From NCBI GenBank assembly GCA_958295665.1, contig OY282560.1, forward strand, positions 21,907,653-21,971,652: 64,000 nucleotides of DNA, written 5' to 3'. Under the pieces are notes generated by a model. That model was not told the DNA's origin and searched no databases. It worked only from the letters and a program-made list of their open reading frames with translations. The stretch comes from Tipula vernalis (Eukaryota; Arthropoda; Insecta; Diptera; Tipulidae). Positions 56,500 to 64,000 of this stretch are shown in pieces; positions within the stretch are counted from its first letter, which is position 1, and each line of letters opens with the position of its first letter. The position numbers and the translations under genes are program-made.

Positions 56500-56765
56500 A
56501 AACACCCACTTATATAGATTACCAACCCCAATTCAACCCGAAAACGGCTCTAACTCAACCCTCAACCCAACCGCAAATTCCCCTTCAACTCAATCCTCAA
56601 ACCAGCATATATAAAAAATTGGTCAACTGCTCAATATATCTTAACCCAACACCAATTCAACTAAACTTGAACTCAACCCGCAAATTGATTAATAACTTAA
56701 CCTTCAACTCAACTCCAAACTCAATACCCAACTAAATATTCAAACCAGCGTATATAAAAAATTGG
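56500..56765 (+). repeat. Low-complexity CAACTCAAC-type block
   Basis: C/A-rich phrases (AACTCAACCC, CAATTCAAC) as at 39.4-40.28 kb and in the same orientation. TTGGT(C/A)AA after ATATATAAAAAA occurs twice (about 56610 and 56752). A 100-codon frame here is an artefact of the repeat. Confidence 0.75.
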
Positions 56766-57163
56766 TAAATATTTCTATAATCAGGTATTTTGGGACAATT
56801 CGTATGGCAAGTACCCGACTTCCTTGACTCACAGGTTCCAAAAGCTTCTAAAATCTCGGCCTTGACCATAGAAACAGACTGGCAAAAAAAATTCTAAATC
56901 GAACAAGCCGTTCTCGAGATACCATCGGTACAGACATACAGACATCCATACATCCAGACATCCACACAGACGGATGGACATTTTTTTTTTTGCTTTTTTA
57001 GACTCAAGGACTTTCAAATCGTCGAGAAATGTGGTTTTGGACTAACCAAATATTTGATCATTTTTGACAGGATTTCATAACTTTAGTCTTTTTAGACCGA
57101 AGTAAATCCATCAATAGGAAAATCGTCCAACTTATGCACACACGATCGGTGTTACCGCATATA
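56766..57163. other. Spacer with ACAGACATCC-type repeats
   Basis: CAGACAT and CATCCA units repeat at about 56930-56980, followed by a T run. No motif in frames on either strand. Confidence 0.45.
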
Positions 57164-57450
57164 TACTAAATTTCACTCAAACTTGTTTATGAATAATTTT
57201 CTATTTTAGTTTTTGATTGAGTCGAAAGTACAGTTTTTTTCAGATTTTCAGTTAAAACTTGTTAAGTCAATATTGGAATATTTTGTTGACTTGGCATAAT
57301 CCTAAAAGTAACTATTCAAATTTTCACTCAATAATTTTTTTACTAATGCAAGCTATAAATAAAAACTTTTCATTTTGCATGGAAGAGCAATCAATGAAAA
57401 ACAAAATAGAAAATTAAAAATTAATCGGCAAAAGTTTGAGTGAAATTTAC
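57164..57450 (+). repeat. MITE copy 1 of a facing pair
   Basis: About 287 bp. It begins TACTAAATTTCACTCAAACT and ends AAAGTTTGAGTGAAATTTA, which is a terminal inverted repeat of about 20 bp. The interior has ATTTTCACTCAATAATTTTT and GTTGACTTGGCATAATCC. The whole copy is the mirror image of 57485-57789. No coding capacity. Relatives occur at about 55719-55750 and 58515-58556. Confidence 0.8.
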
Positions 57451-57484
57451 TGTTAAATGCTTTAACTCAGATAGGAGAGGTCAA

Positions 57485-57789
57485 TACTAAATTTCACTCA
57501 AACTTTTGCCAATTAATTTTTAATTTTCAATTTTTTTTTTTTTTTTCATTGATTATTCTTCCTTCCAAATAGAAAAGCTTTTATTAATGGCCTGCATTAG
57601 TAAAAAAATTATTGAGTGTAAATTGGAATAGGTTAGCATTATGCCAAGTCAACAAAATATTCCAATATTGACTCAACAAATTTTAACTGAAAATCTGAAA
57701 AAAGTTTGCTTTCGACTCAATCAAGAAACAAAATAGTTATGTGTAATATAATATAATTATTTTGAAACAAGTTTGAGTGAAATTTAGTA
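57485..57789 (-). repeat. MITE copy 2 of a facing pair
   Basis: About 305 bp in opposite orientation to 57164-57450 and separated from it by 34 bp. It begins TACTAAATTTCACTCAAACT and ends AAGTTTGAGTGAAATTTAGTA, a perfect 20-bp terminal inverted repeat. Length differs from copy 1 through a T run at about 57531-57546 and small indels. Together the two form a 626-bp inverted duplication. Confidence 0.8.
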
Positions 57790-58959
57790 TCATATGTTGC
57801 GTTTTAATTAGAAGATTAGAAAAACCACTCTGCTCATATACATATGTATATATGATCGGAAATTTTTGAGATTCCATAATTGCCGAAAACCCTTTGGATG
57901 ATTTCGTGATACCGATCTTGTGTTTGGATCGTTTTTACTACCACTCAAAATTTTCCGAAATTGTGGAAATCTCAAAGATTTTCGATCGTGGGCTTGAGTT
58001 AGGTGGTTGGTTGTCTTATCTAAATTCATATTCAAATCGCTTCAACCAAAGTGTAGCTACACAAATTACAGAAAAGATAAAAGGGTTGGAAATGGTATGG
58101 AAATACAAGCCCACACGTGGTAATATCTCTGAAATTTTGGAAAATGTCCATAGTGTAGCAGCAATTTCAACAGACTTTATCCTTTTTCACAATTTACAAA
58201 AATTTGTCGAAAATGCCCAAGTCTTTTTATTTAAATGACAAAAATTGGTTCGGAAGCCTTGATCTGTCCACTTTATAAAAATATTCCCCCCTACATGGTT
58301 TTATTTTTTATTTACATTATTTTATGTTGGCCTACACTTTTTCAGTACTCGTACGCTTTTCCTTAATTTGTGTAGCTACACTTTGTGTCAAATAACTCAC
58401 ACCAGTTCGATGCTAAGATACAGATTAATTAATAAGTGGATGAGTGGAATCTAGAACTTTTCCAAATAAGTTTCTTTGAGTCGAAATTAAAAGGTTCTCA
58501 TTCTATAGTTGGTCAGTAAAAAAATATTGAGTGAAAATTGAAATACTTTTAGCACACAGTATATAATTTAAACATACGACCCGGGCTGAATCGCCATTAG
58601 AATCAAGGATTAGAAGCCATTAAGAAATCGGCTGGATTGTAGTTGACTGATGTGAAGCAAATTCAAGAGAATCCACACAATCATTTGCAATCGTTATTAG
58701 AACATAGATTCCACACTGCAAAGAATTTTACGCAATCAAGATTCCTTTCAGGTGACATTATGAGGAACGCGAGCGCAGAAGACCAAAGATGCATAACCAA
58801 ATTTTAATTTAAAAAAACGCCGAAAGCTCTCAAATCAATTTACAACCAAGCAGTAACACGTAATCTTAACACAGCTTGGTAGTAAGTTGGGTGTATAAGC
58901 CATGGAAGGACAATTACAAAAAAAGAAATTCTACAAGCCAATATTTTGAGCGAAAACGA
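57790..58959. other. Spacer with a palindrome-ended segment
   Basis: 58047-58076 and 58356-58385 are reverse complements (28 of 30) containing GTGTAGCTACAC, itself a palindrome. A 114-codon plus-strand frame at 57894-58238 overlaps the left arm and has no known motif. At 58515-58556 a reverse copy of the MITE interior occurs. 58570-58960 is less AT-rich but anonymous. Confidence 0.45.
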
Positions 58960-59061
58960 ATATAAATATTATGATTACTATGCTCCCATTAAAGGGTTCA
59001 CTCTCAGCTTGTGCTGGGATTTTTACCTACTATGAACGGCTTCAGAGAAACAAGAGCATAG

Positions 59062-59789
59062 TTAGGCGCTGTTGGGTGGATTTGTTGTATTAATTGTTTC
59101 TGCGGTTTGATATTGTGAGTGTGTGATTGGTTGTGTATTCAGAAACTTGCGGACTAAACTACACGTGCTCAAAATGACCGCTTTCTGAAGTGTCATGTAC
59201 GTGTTTTTAGGTAGTTGAAGTGTATTAATGCTATTGTGCAGCGAATGGGGTATGACTCCTGTGGAGGAAAATACAATGGGCACCGTAATGACACTGTCCA
59301 TTCTCCACATCTGCCGCACTTCATTCGCCAATGTTGTGTATTTTGTGATTTGTGTTGTAAATTATGTGTGTTTGGTATTGTTATATCTACTATGTAGTAT
59401 ATGGTTTTGTTTCTTTTATCTATTAGTGTAATATCCGGTCTATTGTGTGGTATTGTGTGATCAGTGATGATGCTCCTATCATAATATAGTTTATAATAAT
59501 TATTTTCCAAAACTGTTTCGGGTATATATGTGTAATAAGGTAATGATGGTCTGTTTGTGTTTGTTAGGTTGTACTTAATTGCTAATTTTTGGTGTATTAT
59601 GTTTGATACCTGATTGTGTCGGTGCAAATACTCCACCTGCGCAAGAGACTGGCAAGCACTAGTGATGTGTTGTATGGTTTCTGATGCACTGCCACAATGC
59701 CTACAGCGGTCTGATTGCGTATTTGTATCGTGTATAATGAATTTCTGATAATTCCGTGTGTTGATTATCTGATCCTGGATAGCCAGCAT
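59062..59789 (-). pseudogene. R4/Dong-type LINE: zinc finger and restriction-like endonuclease
   Basis: Frame 59193-59789 starts MLAIQDQIINTRNYQKFIIH. CRHCGSASETIQHITSACQS is the C-X2-C..H..C zinc finger used in R2- and R4-type LINEs. The endonuclease follows, with HNRPDITLIDKRNKTIYYIV and DITIPNTHN carrying the PD...D..K-like pattern. The end shifts to frame 59062-59331 (LPKNTYMTLQKAVILSTCSL, VRKFLNTQ), which matches the last conserved block. The endonuclease would cut one DNA strand to prime reverse transcription. Confidence 0.85.
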
Positions 59790-60535
59790 GAATCCTTCAG
59801 TCTCCGGAAAGACATCTCCAATACTTAGCCATTTGTTCGACGCTTCATTGTCGAAATGAATTTGGCTTAGGTCATGTTAATGCCTTCCGTGGAGCGACTT
59901 CTGAGACCATGCTAACATTAATACTACTGGGTTCATTTGAACTATCAGAATGGCATAAGTTTAATGGTGTGTATTTTGTGTCTGCTTTAACTATTGCATT
60001 ATGTAGTGGTGATGTGTTTTGTTTAGAGTAAAAATATTCCCGGCGCTTGTGTATGATTTTGTGATGCAGATTGGAAATGTCTATTAGGCCTCTTCCATCT
60101 ATTTTCCTAGGTTGGGTCAGCCTTTCTATCGCAGATTGTGGGTGATGTTTTCTGTATTTTGTGAGTGTGGTACGTGTTAATCTTTCTAACGTTTGAAGAT
60201 CAGTTTCTGTCCAGTGTATAATACCAAATGTATATGTCAGAATTGGGATTGCTCTAAATGAATTCTTTGAGTTTAAGTATGTTTTGAGTATATGTGTAAG
60301 TCTGTTTTTGTATTTTTGTATTATTTGTGTTTTGGTACCTTTGTGATTTATATAGCGAGATTGAAGGAAGTCAAGGTATTGTTAAGTATCCCCTCTTGCA
60401 TTGATTGAATTATCGAACCATCCTCAAGTCCGATACCCCCAAACTCCTGTCGCCCTCCGCTAATTAGCTGTGTCCTGCACTTGTCCAAACCAAACTGCAT
60501 TTTGATGTCATTGGAAAATGTATGTGCTATTTGTG
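59790..60535 (-). pseudogene. R4/Dong-type LINE: RT thumb to C-terminal linker, decayed
   Basis: Minus-strand reading gives phrases such as KCRTQLISGGRQEFGGIGLE, RKIDGRGLIDISNLHHKIIH and KRREYFYSKQNTSPLHNAIV in changing frames, which correspond to the conserved stretch after RT in this group. Several stops occur. It links the RT core and the C-terminal endonuclease. Confidence 0.7.
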
Positions 60536-61065
60536 TTAGTGACTGGATATGTGTTTTTGTTGATCGTACAGCTTAATATCATCCATATACATCAAGTGTG
60601 ATATTGTATGTAAAACTTGTGTGTTGTGTTTAATTTTATATCCGTAATTGCTATTGTTTCGAATGTTTGAGAGTGGATTTAGAGAAAGGCAAAACCAGAT
60701 AGGGCTCAAAGAGTCTCCCTGAAATATACCTTTTCTAATTTGTATTTGTTTTGTTGTAATTTTGCAATTATTAAAAGACAGTTGTAGGGTCGTTCTCCAA
60801 TGGCTCATGTCATGCTGCAGAAAAAGAATGATATGCAAAACCTTCACCAACCATGAGTGAGGAACAGAGTCAAAGACTTTTTGATAATCTATAAACGTTG
60901 TAAACAGATTGCGCTTCTTAGAATGCGCTTGTTTAAGTACCACTGAGTCAATGATTAATTGCTCTTTACATCCTTGTGACTCTGGCCAACATCCTTTTTG
61001 TTGCTCCGCTAATATATTATGATCTGTTATATGTTTTTGTATGCTGTGCGAAATGCATGTTGTAA
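60536..61065 (-). pseudogene. R4/Dong-type LINE: RT catalytic part
   Basis: EQQKGCWPESQGCKEQLIID precedes frame 60536-60943, which has NLFTTFIDYQKVFDSVPHSW with the first catalytic Asp, QIRKGIFQGDSLSPIWFCLS and HTISHLMYMDDIKLYD with the YMDD box. GIFQGDSLSP.WFCL.LNPLS is highly characteristic of R4/Dong-type enzymes. The frame is open through the catalytic motifs, so the core was lost only recently or by outer damage. Confidence 0.88.
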
Positions 61066-61793
61066 TTATCTTGTATATTGTCTGTAAACATATGTGATCG
61101 GCCTGTATTTGGATGGATCCGTGACATTATTTTGTTTCGGTAACATATACGTAATCCCGTTTGTTAAAAAATCTGGCATCTCCTGCGGATTTGTTATAAA
61201 TTTGTTTATATGTTGAGTTAAATACGGATGCACACTTGCGAATTTCTTGTACCAATAATTTTGAATTTTATCTGTACCGGGGGCTTCCCAATAATGTGTA
61301 TGATTTATGATGTCTGTAAGTGTGTTTTGTATGATACATGGGAAAATCATCTGTGGAATATTGTGTGTTCTGGTCGCCTCATCTGGGATCCAAGATGCCT
61401 CACTGTTATGTGAGACACCTGTTTCCCAGAGACTCCAGACCAAAACCTGTGTAAATCTGCAGATGAAGGCGGCTGTGCATCAGTGTTCTCTGTATCGTGC
61501 TTTGCAAGTTTTCTATAGAACGTTCCCTCATTTTGTGAGAATATTTTGTTCTGTATTTTTCTGTCTCGACTTCGCCTGTACCGTGCAATAGGACCGGACA
61601 AAGCCGAGAGTTTTTGTGTTAGTGTATCTATGTACTGAATGATTGTGTTATTTAAAGGTTCATGTGTTGAATGTATTTGCGCTTTCTGTGTAATATTTGT
61701 GACGAGCCTTACCAGTCTCCTTGATCGATTTCCTAACTTATATTGCTGGAGACGACCCAGATCCTGACGAATTCTCTCAATCTTACACTGCAA
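61066..61793 (-). pseudogene. R4/Dong-type LINE: linker and first RT blocks
   Basis: Minus-strand frames 61347-61793 and 61066-61443. KIERIRQDLGRLQQYKLGNR and then IARYRRSRDRKIQNKIFSQN form the basic linker. FWSGVSGKQVSH and EAPGTDKIQNYWYKKFASVH, MPDFLTNGITYMLPKQ and PSKYRPIT are the first RT motifs in the R4 style (W.APG.D.IQN.W.KK). One frameshift lies near 61400. Confidence 0.82.
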
Positions 61794-61802
61794 TCTGCGC
61801 TC

Positions 61803-62687
61803 TCAACCTGGCATCAAAGATGACACGTTAGCATAATTGGGATTGTTAACTGTACCACCCATAAATTTAACTGCAGTCACAGCAGCACAGTATACAAAAT
61901 TGTGAATCTCACCAAATGTTGCATCTGCACCAACACAAGCAGGTAAAATATTGGTGTTAATTATGTGAACTGTTTGTGCAAGTTTCCTTGATGTATGTAA
62001 TTTTGGTATTTGTGGTTTTAATGTTGGATTTAATCCAGTGTATTGTGTAAGCGTGTTTTGAAAAATGTGTGTAAGCTGTTGTGTTGATGTATCTGATTGT
62101 GTTGTTGTATTCCGAATTATGGTAGGAGCAACGTCATCTAATTGTGTGTGTAAATTTGTATTTGGTGCATGTTGTACTGACACCTCAGAAGCAATATCAC
62201 TTTGGCCACTATTTATTTCTTCAGTAACCTTATCCCTAATCTGCTGAAGAACAAACTCGGGTAGAAGGCCATTCCTAACAATTGCTCTGCGTCGATCCGC
62301 AAGATTCTGAATAGTGACAGTTATGTTTGGGTATTTGTGTGTAAAAATTTGGTGTAATGTATGTCCTGTAAGATGTTGTGTCAGTTTCTAAATGTGTGAT
62401 AGTGTAATATGTTAGCATGATAAATTTATTTATTTGTGGCGTCCATTTCATGCGAACACGTGGTAAATTTGCCAATGTGGCCGCTGGTAAAATAGTTTCC
62501 AGTGAAACATCATTAACAGGTAGGGGATTATGACTGTACTGTTTCGGGTCATCCCGACCGCGGCCCGCCTATTCAACCGTCGATCACCATCGGCTCGTAT
62601 GCTGTCACTTCCAGCGATGGCTCCAGAAGTGCCCTGACGTTCCTCAGGTAGCGTCCTTATGGTACGGTTACGTAAATTTTTCTCCAT
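61803..62687 (-). pseudogene. R4/Dong-type LINE: N-terminal region
   Basis: Starts with ATG at 62685-62687 (MEKNLRNRTIRTLPEERQGT). Near 62450 KWTPQINKFIMLTYYTITHL matches the conserved N-terminal block of R4-type proteins (KW....N.FIM..YY.IT). Later come a stretch in shifted frames, SVQHAPNTNLHTQLDDVAPT and HIINTNILPACVGADATFGE with HNFVYCAAVTAVKFMGG. Three frameshifts or stops interrupt it. This region is thought to help the protein find its DNA target. Confidence 0.75.
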
Positions 62688-62906
62688 TCTTGGGTTCGGT
62701 ATTGTTTATAGTGTGTCTACCAAAGACTACTAACTATTTACTCCAGTTAGTTGGGCAAGGGGCCCGGTTATTACGCCGGACTCTGGGTTATCACTAATTT
62801 GGGTTAAACTAAAATGTACATACCAATAAATGTTCCAAAACAACAATTTTCACAACCACAATATTAATTTTGTTAATCACAAATTTAAATAAAATTTTTC
62901 ACACAA

Positions 62907-62939
62907 ATTATTATTATTATTGGAGGGCCAAGCGGGCGA
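62907..62939 (-). repeat. LINE 3'-end phrase with (TAA)n tail, minus strand
   Basis: On the minus strand TCGCCCGCTTGGCCCTCC is followed by (AAT)n. The same phrase with two differences ends the I-like LINE at 45285-45324. It therefore marks the 3' end of a second copy of that family, whose body (at higher coordinates) is not otherwise recognisable. Confidence 0.75.
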
Positions 62940-63214
62940 TTGAAATATTATGATGGATCTGTACAAAAATGACCAAATATATTGTTTTTTCAAAACCGCA
63001 CTTTTCGTATTTCTGAATGTAAGGATGCATGTGCTCACTGCATCTCGAGAATGGCTTTTCTAATTTGTAATTTTTTTCGCCCATCTGTTCCGATGGCCAT
63101 GGCAGAGAATTGGAACTTGTACGACAAGAGGAGCCGCTACCTATGAATTGTCTCAAAAACCACTTGGTTATTACCACGTGGTTTTCGATCCGCTTTGGCC
63201 ATTTCTTTATACAT
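62940..63214. other. Spacer right of the LINE tail
   Basis: An 86-codon minus-strand frame (62917-63177) ends at the LINE tail. It has no motif I recognise and might be decayed C-terminal sequence of the I-like LINE. Confidence 0.35.
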
Positions 63215-63950
63215 ATATGCTTATGTGTGAGTTGAGTTGGAGTTGAGTTGGTGTTCTGTTTTGGTTCGGTTAGAATTAGTGAGCAGTTCGATTTATTTGG
63301 GGGTTGAATAGAGGATTAAATGAGAGTTGATTTCTGTCGAATTCACTTAAGCAAGAAGTTTTTCAGACCTTATTGATTTTGGAGTTGAATTAGCCTTGGA
63401 TTTGAAGTTGAGTTAAGGGCTGGGTTGAAGGATACATTTTGGTTTAGTTGGGATTGAGAGTTTCGGTTTCTGGTTGAGTTTGGGTGCGAATTGGGGTTGG
63501 ATAGACATTGAGTTGAGGTTGAGAGAGGAGCTCGGTTGAAGTTGAGTTCATGTATGCAGGTAGTGTTTTGAATTGAGTTGATTTCGGGATTGAGTAAGCC
63601 GTTGTGTTAGGAGTTGGGCCGATGGTTAAGAAATTTATGTTGAAGTTGACTTGGGACTTAAGTTTGAAGATGGTTAGAATTCGTTGAATCGAGTTAGGTT
63701 TATGTTCCGGTGTAGTTTTCAGACCATGTTAATTTGAGGAATAACTTGAGCGTTGGGTCCATAGTTGAATTGAGGGTTAAAATTTGGATCCTGTTAAGGT
63801 GTTCAGTTAGGGACATTTTGCAATCGAATTGAGTTCATATTTGCATGTAGTTTTTCGCACCTTGTTTATTAGGGGATATTTCTTCAAGATTGAGTTGGGA
63901 TTGAGCTGGGGTTGAGTTTAGGATGAGTTTCAGTTGAGTGACAAGCTCTT
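63215..63950 (-). repeat. Low-complexity GTTGAGTTG-type block
   Basis: G/T-rich counterpart of the CAACTCAAC blocks at 39.4 and 56.5 kb (phrases GAGTTGAGTTGG, GGGTTGAG, AGTTGAGTT), thus the same repeat family in opposite orientation. CATGTATGCAGGTAGT and CATATTTGCATGTAGT phrases recur at about 63551 and 63836, giving a possible longer period of about 285 bp. The left block has a comparable mirror phrase, AAACTACATGCGTATATGAA. Confidence 0.8.
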
Positions 63951-64000
63951 TTTATACTGATACCAGATACGTCTATTTTGTTTTACAAATTCATCTGCAA

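Larger units (their letters stand above)
58960..62906 (-). mobile_element. R4/Dong-type LINE, near full length, minus strand
   Basis: About 3.9 kb, the normal size for this group. The single ORF runs from 62687 down to 59062 in several frames, in the order N-terminal domain, RT, zinc finger, restriction-like endonuclease. The 5' untranslated part (62690-62900) and a 3' untranslated part containing GTAGGTAAAAATCCCAGCAC (minus strand, about 59010-59030) flank it. Its 5' side abuts a TAA-repeat run at 62907-62921. Dong elements are known to favour TAA repeats, so target and family agree. Confidence 0.85.

Noticed and set aside
56433..56735. 100-codon open frame rich in Pro, Thr, Gln and Asn
   Set aside because: Translation of the CAACTCAAC low-complexity block; the repeat itself lacks stop codons in this frame.
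57894..58238. 114-codon frame in the 58-kb spacer
   Set aside because: Overlaps one arm of an inverted repeat and shows no recognised motif; likely chance.
1..64000. Bacterial-type features, CRISPR arrays, rRNA or tRNA genes
   Set aside because: No regular spacer array, no recognisable rRNA stretch and no cloverleaf with conserved boxes seen on either strand by eye.

Overview
This window is eukaryotic, AT-rich DNA built almost entirely of decayed transposable elements. The element set (BEL/Pao, an insect errantivirus with an env remnant, Jockey-type, CR1/L2-like, I-like and R4/Dong-like LINEs, piggyBac, several Ty3/Gypsy lineages) together with short (TA)n- and ACAT-type simple repeats suggests an insect, most likely a higher fly. 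I saw no bacterial-style operons, no CRISPR array, no rRNA or tRNA gene, and no convincing host protein-coding gene. Almost every reading frame that can be recognised belongs to a mobile element and is broken by stops or frameshifts.

Layout. 0-1.1 kb: 3' end of a BEL/Pao pol (integrase). 1.1-6 kb: AT-rich spacer. 6.0-7.3 kb: a minisatellite fragment, then ORF1 end and endonuclease of a dead LINE. 8.8-11.7 kb: an internally deleted errantivirus (gag knuckles, scrap of RT, part of env). 14.1-20.8 kb: a perfect 31-bp inverted repeat encloses a piggyBac transposase (16.2-17.8 kb), a Gypsy integrase scrap and a short-repeat array. 22.1-26 kb: a 220-bp inverted-repeat element, a Jockey-like LINE and a second, 5'-truncated LINE. 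26.1-27.5 kb: a module bounded by direct repeats and another inverted-repeat element. 29.3-36.1 kb: a Gypsy element with a clear 5' LTR and a SAP-like motif at the gag N-terminus, joined to a second shrunken copy of itself. 39.1-40.3 kb: a hairpin and a long CAACTCAAC-type repeat. 40.7-46.3 kb: two mangled CsRn1-like Gypsy copies cut by LINE fragments and an unidentified 1.75-kb block. 46.5-52.4 kb: the best-preserved element, a Mag-like Gypsy with near-identical LTRs, broken by a solo-LTR-like insertion in integrase (5-bp target duplication) and a 630-bp non-autonomous retroposon in its 3' LTR (about 22-bp target duplication). 55.9-58.6 kb: minisatellite, low-complexity repeat and a pair of facing MITEs. 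59-62.9 kb, minus strand: a near full-length R4/Dong-type LINE next to a (TAA)n tail left by another LINE. 63.2-64 kb: the CAACTCAAC repeat again, in opposite orientation.

How the parts relate. The window reads as layers of insertion. The Mag-like element is the youngest large insertion because its LTRs differ very little, yet it already carries two later insertions with readable target duplications. The R4/Dong-type LINE appears to have used the (TAA)n tail of an earlier LINE as its landing site. The most promising undescribed structures are non-autonomous: the head-to-head MITE pair at 57.2-57.8 kb, the 630-bp retroposon at 51.7 kb, the inverted-repeat elements at 22.1, 27.3 and 39.1 kb, and whatever is bounded by the perfect 31-bp inverted repeat at 14.1/20.8 kb. 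All family assignments come from motif reading without database searches.
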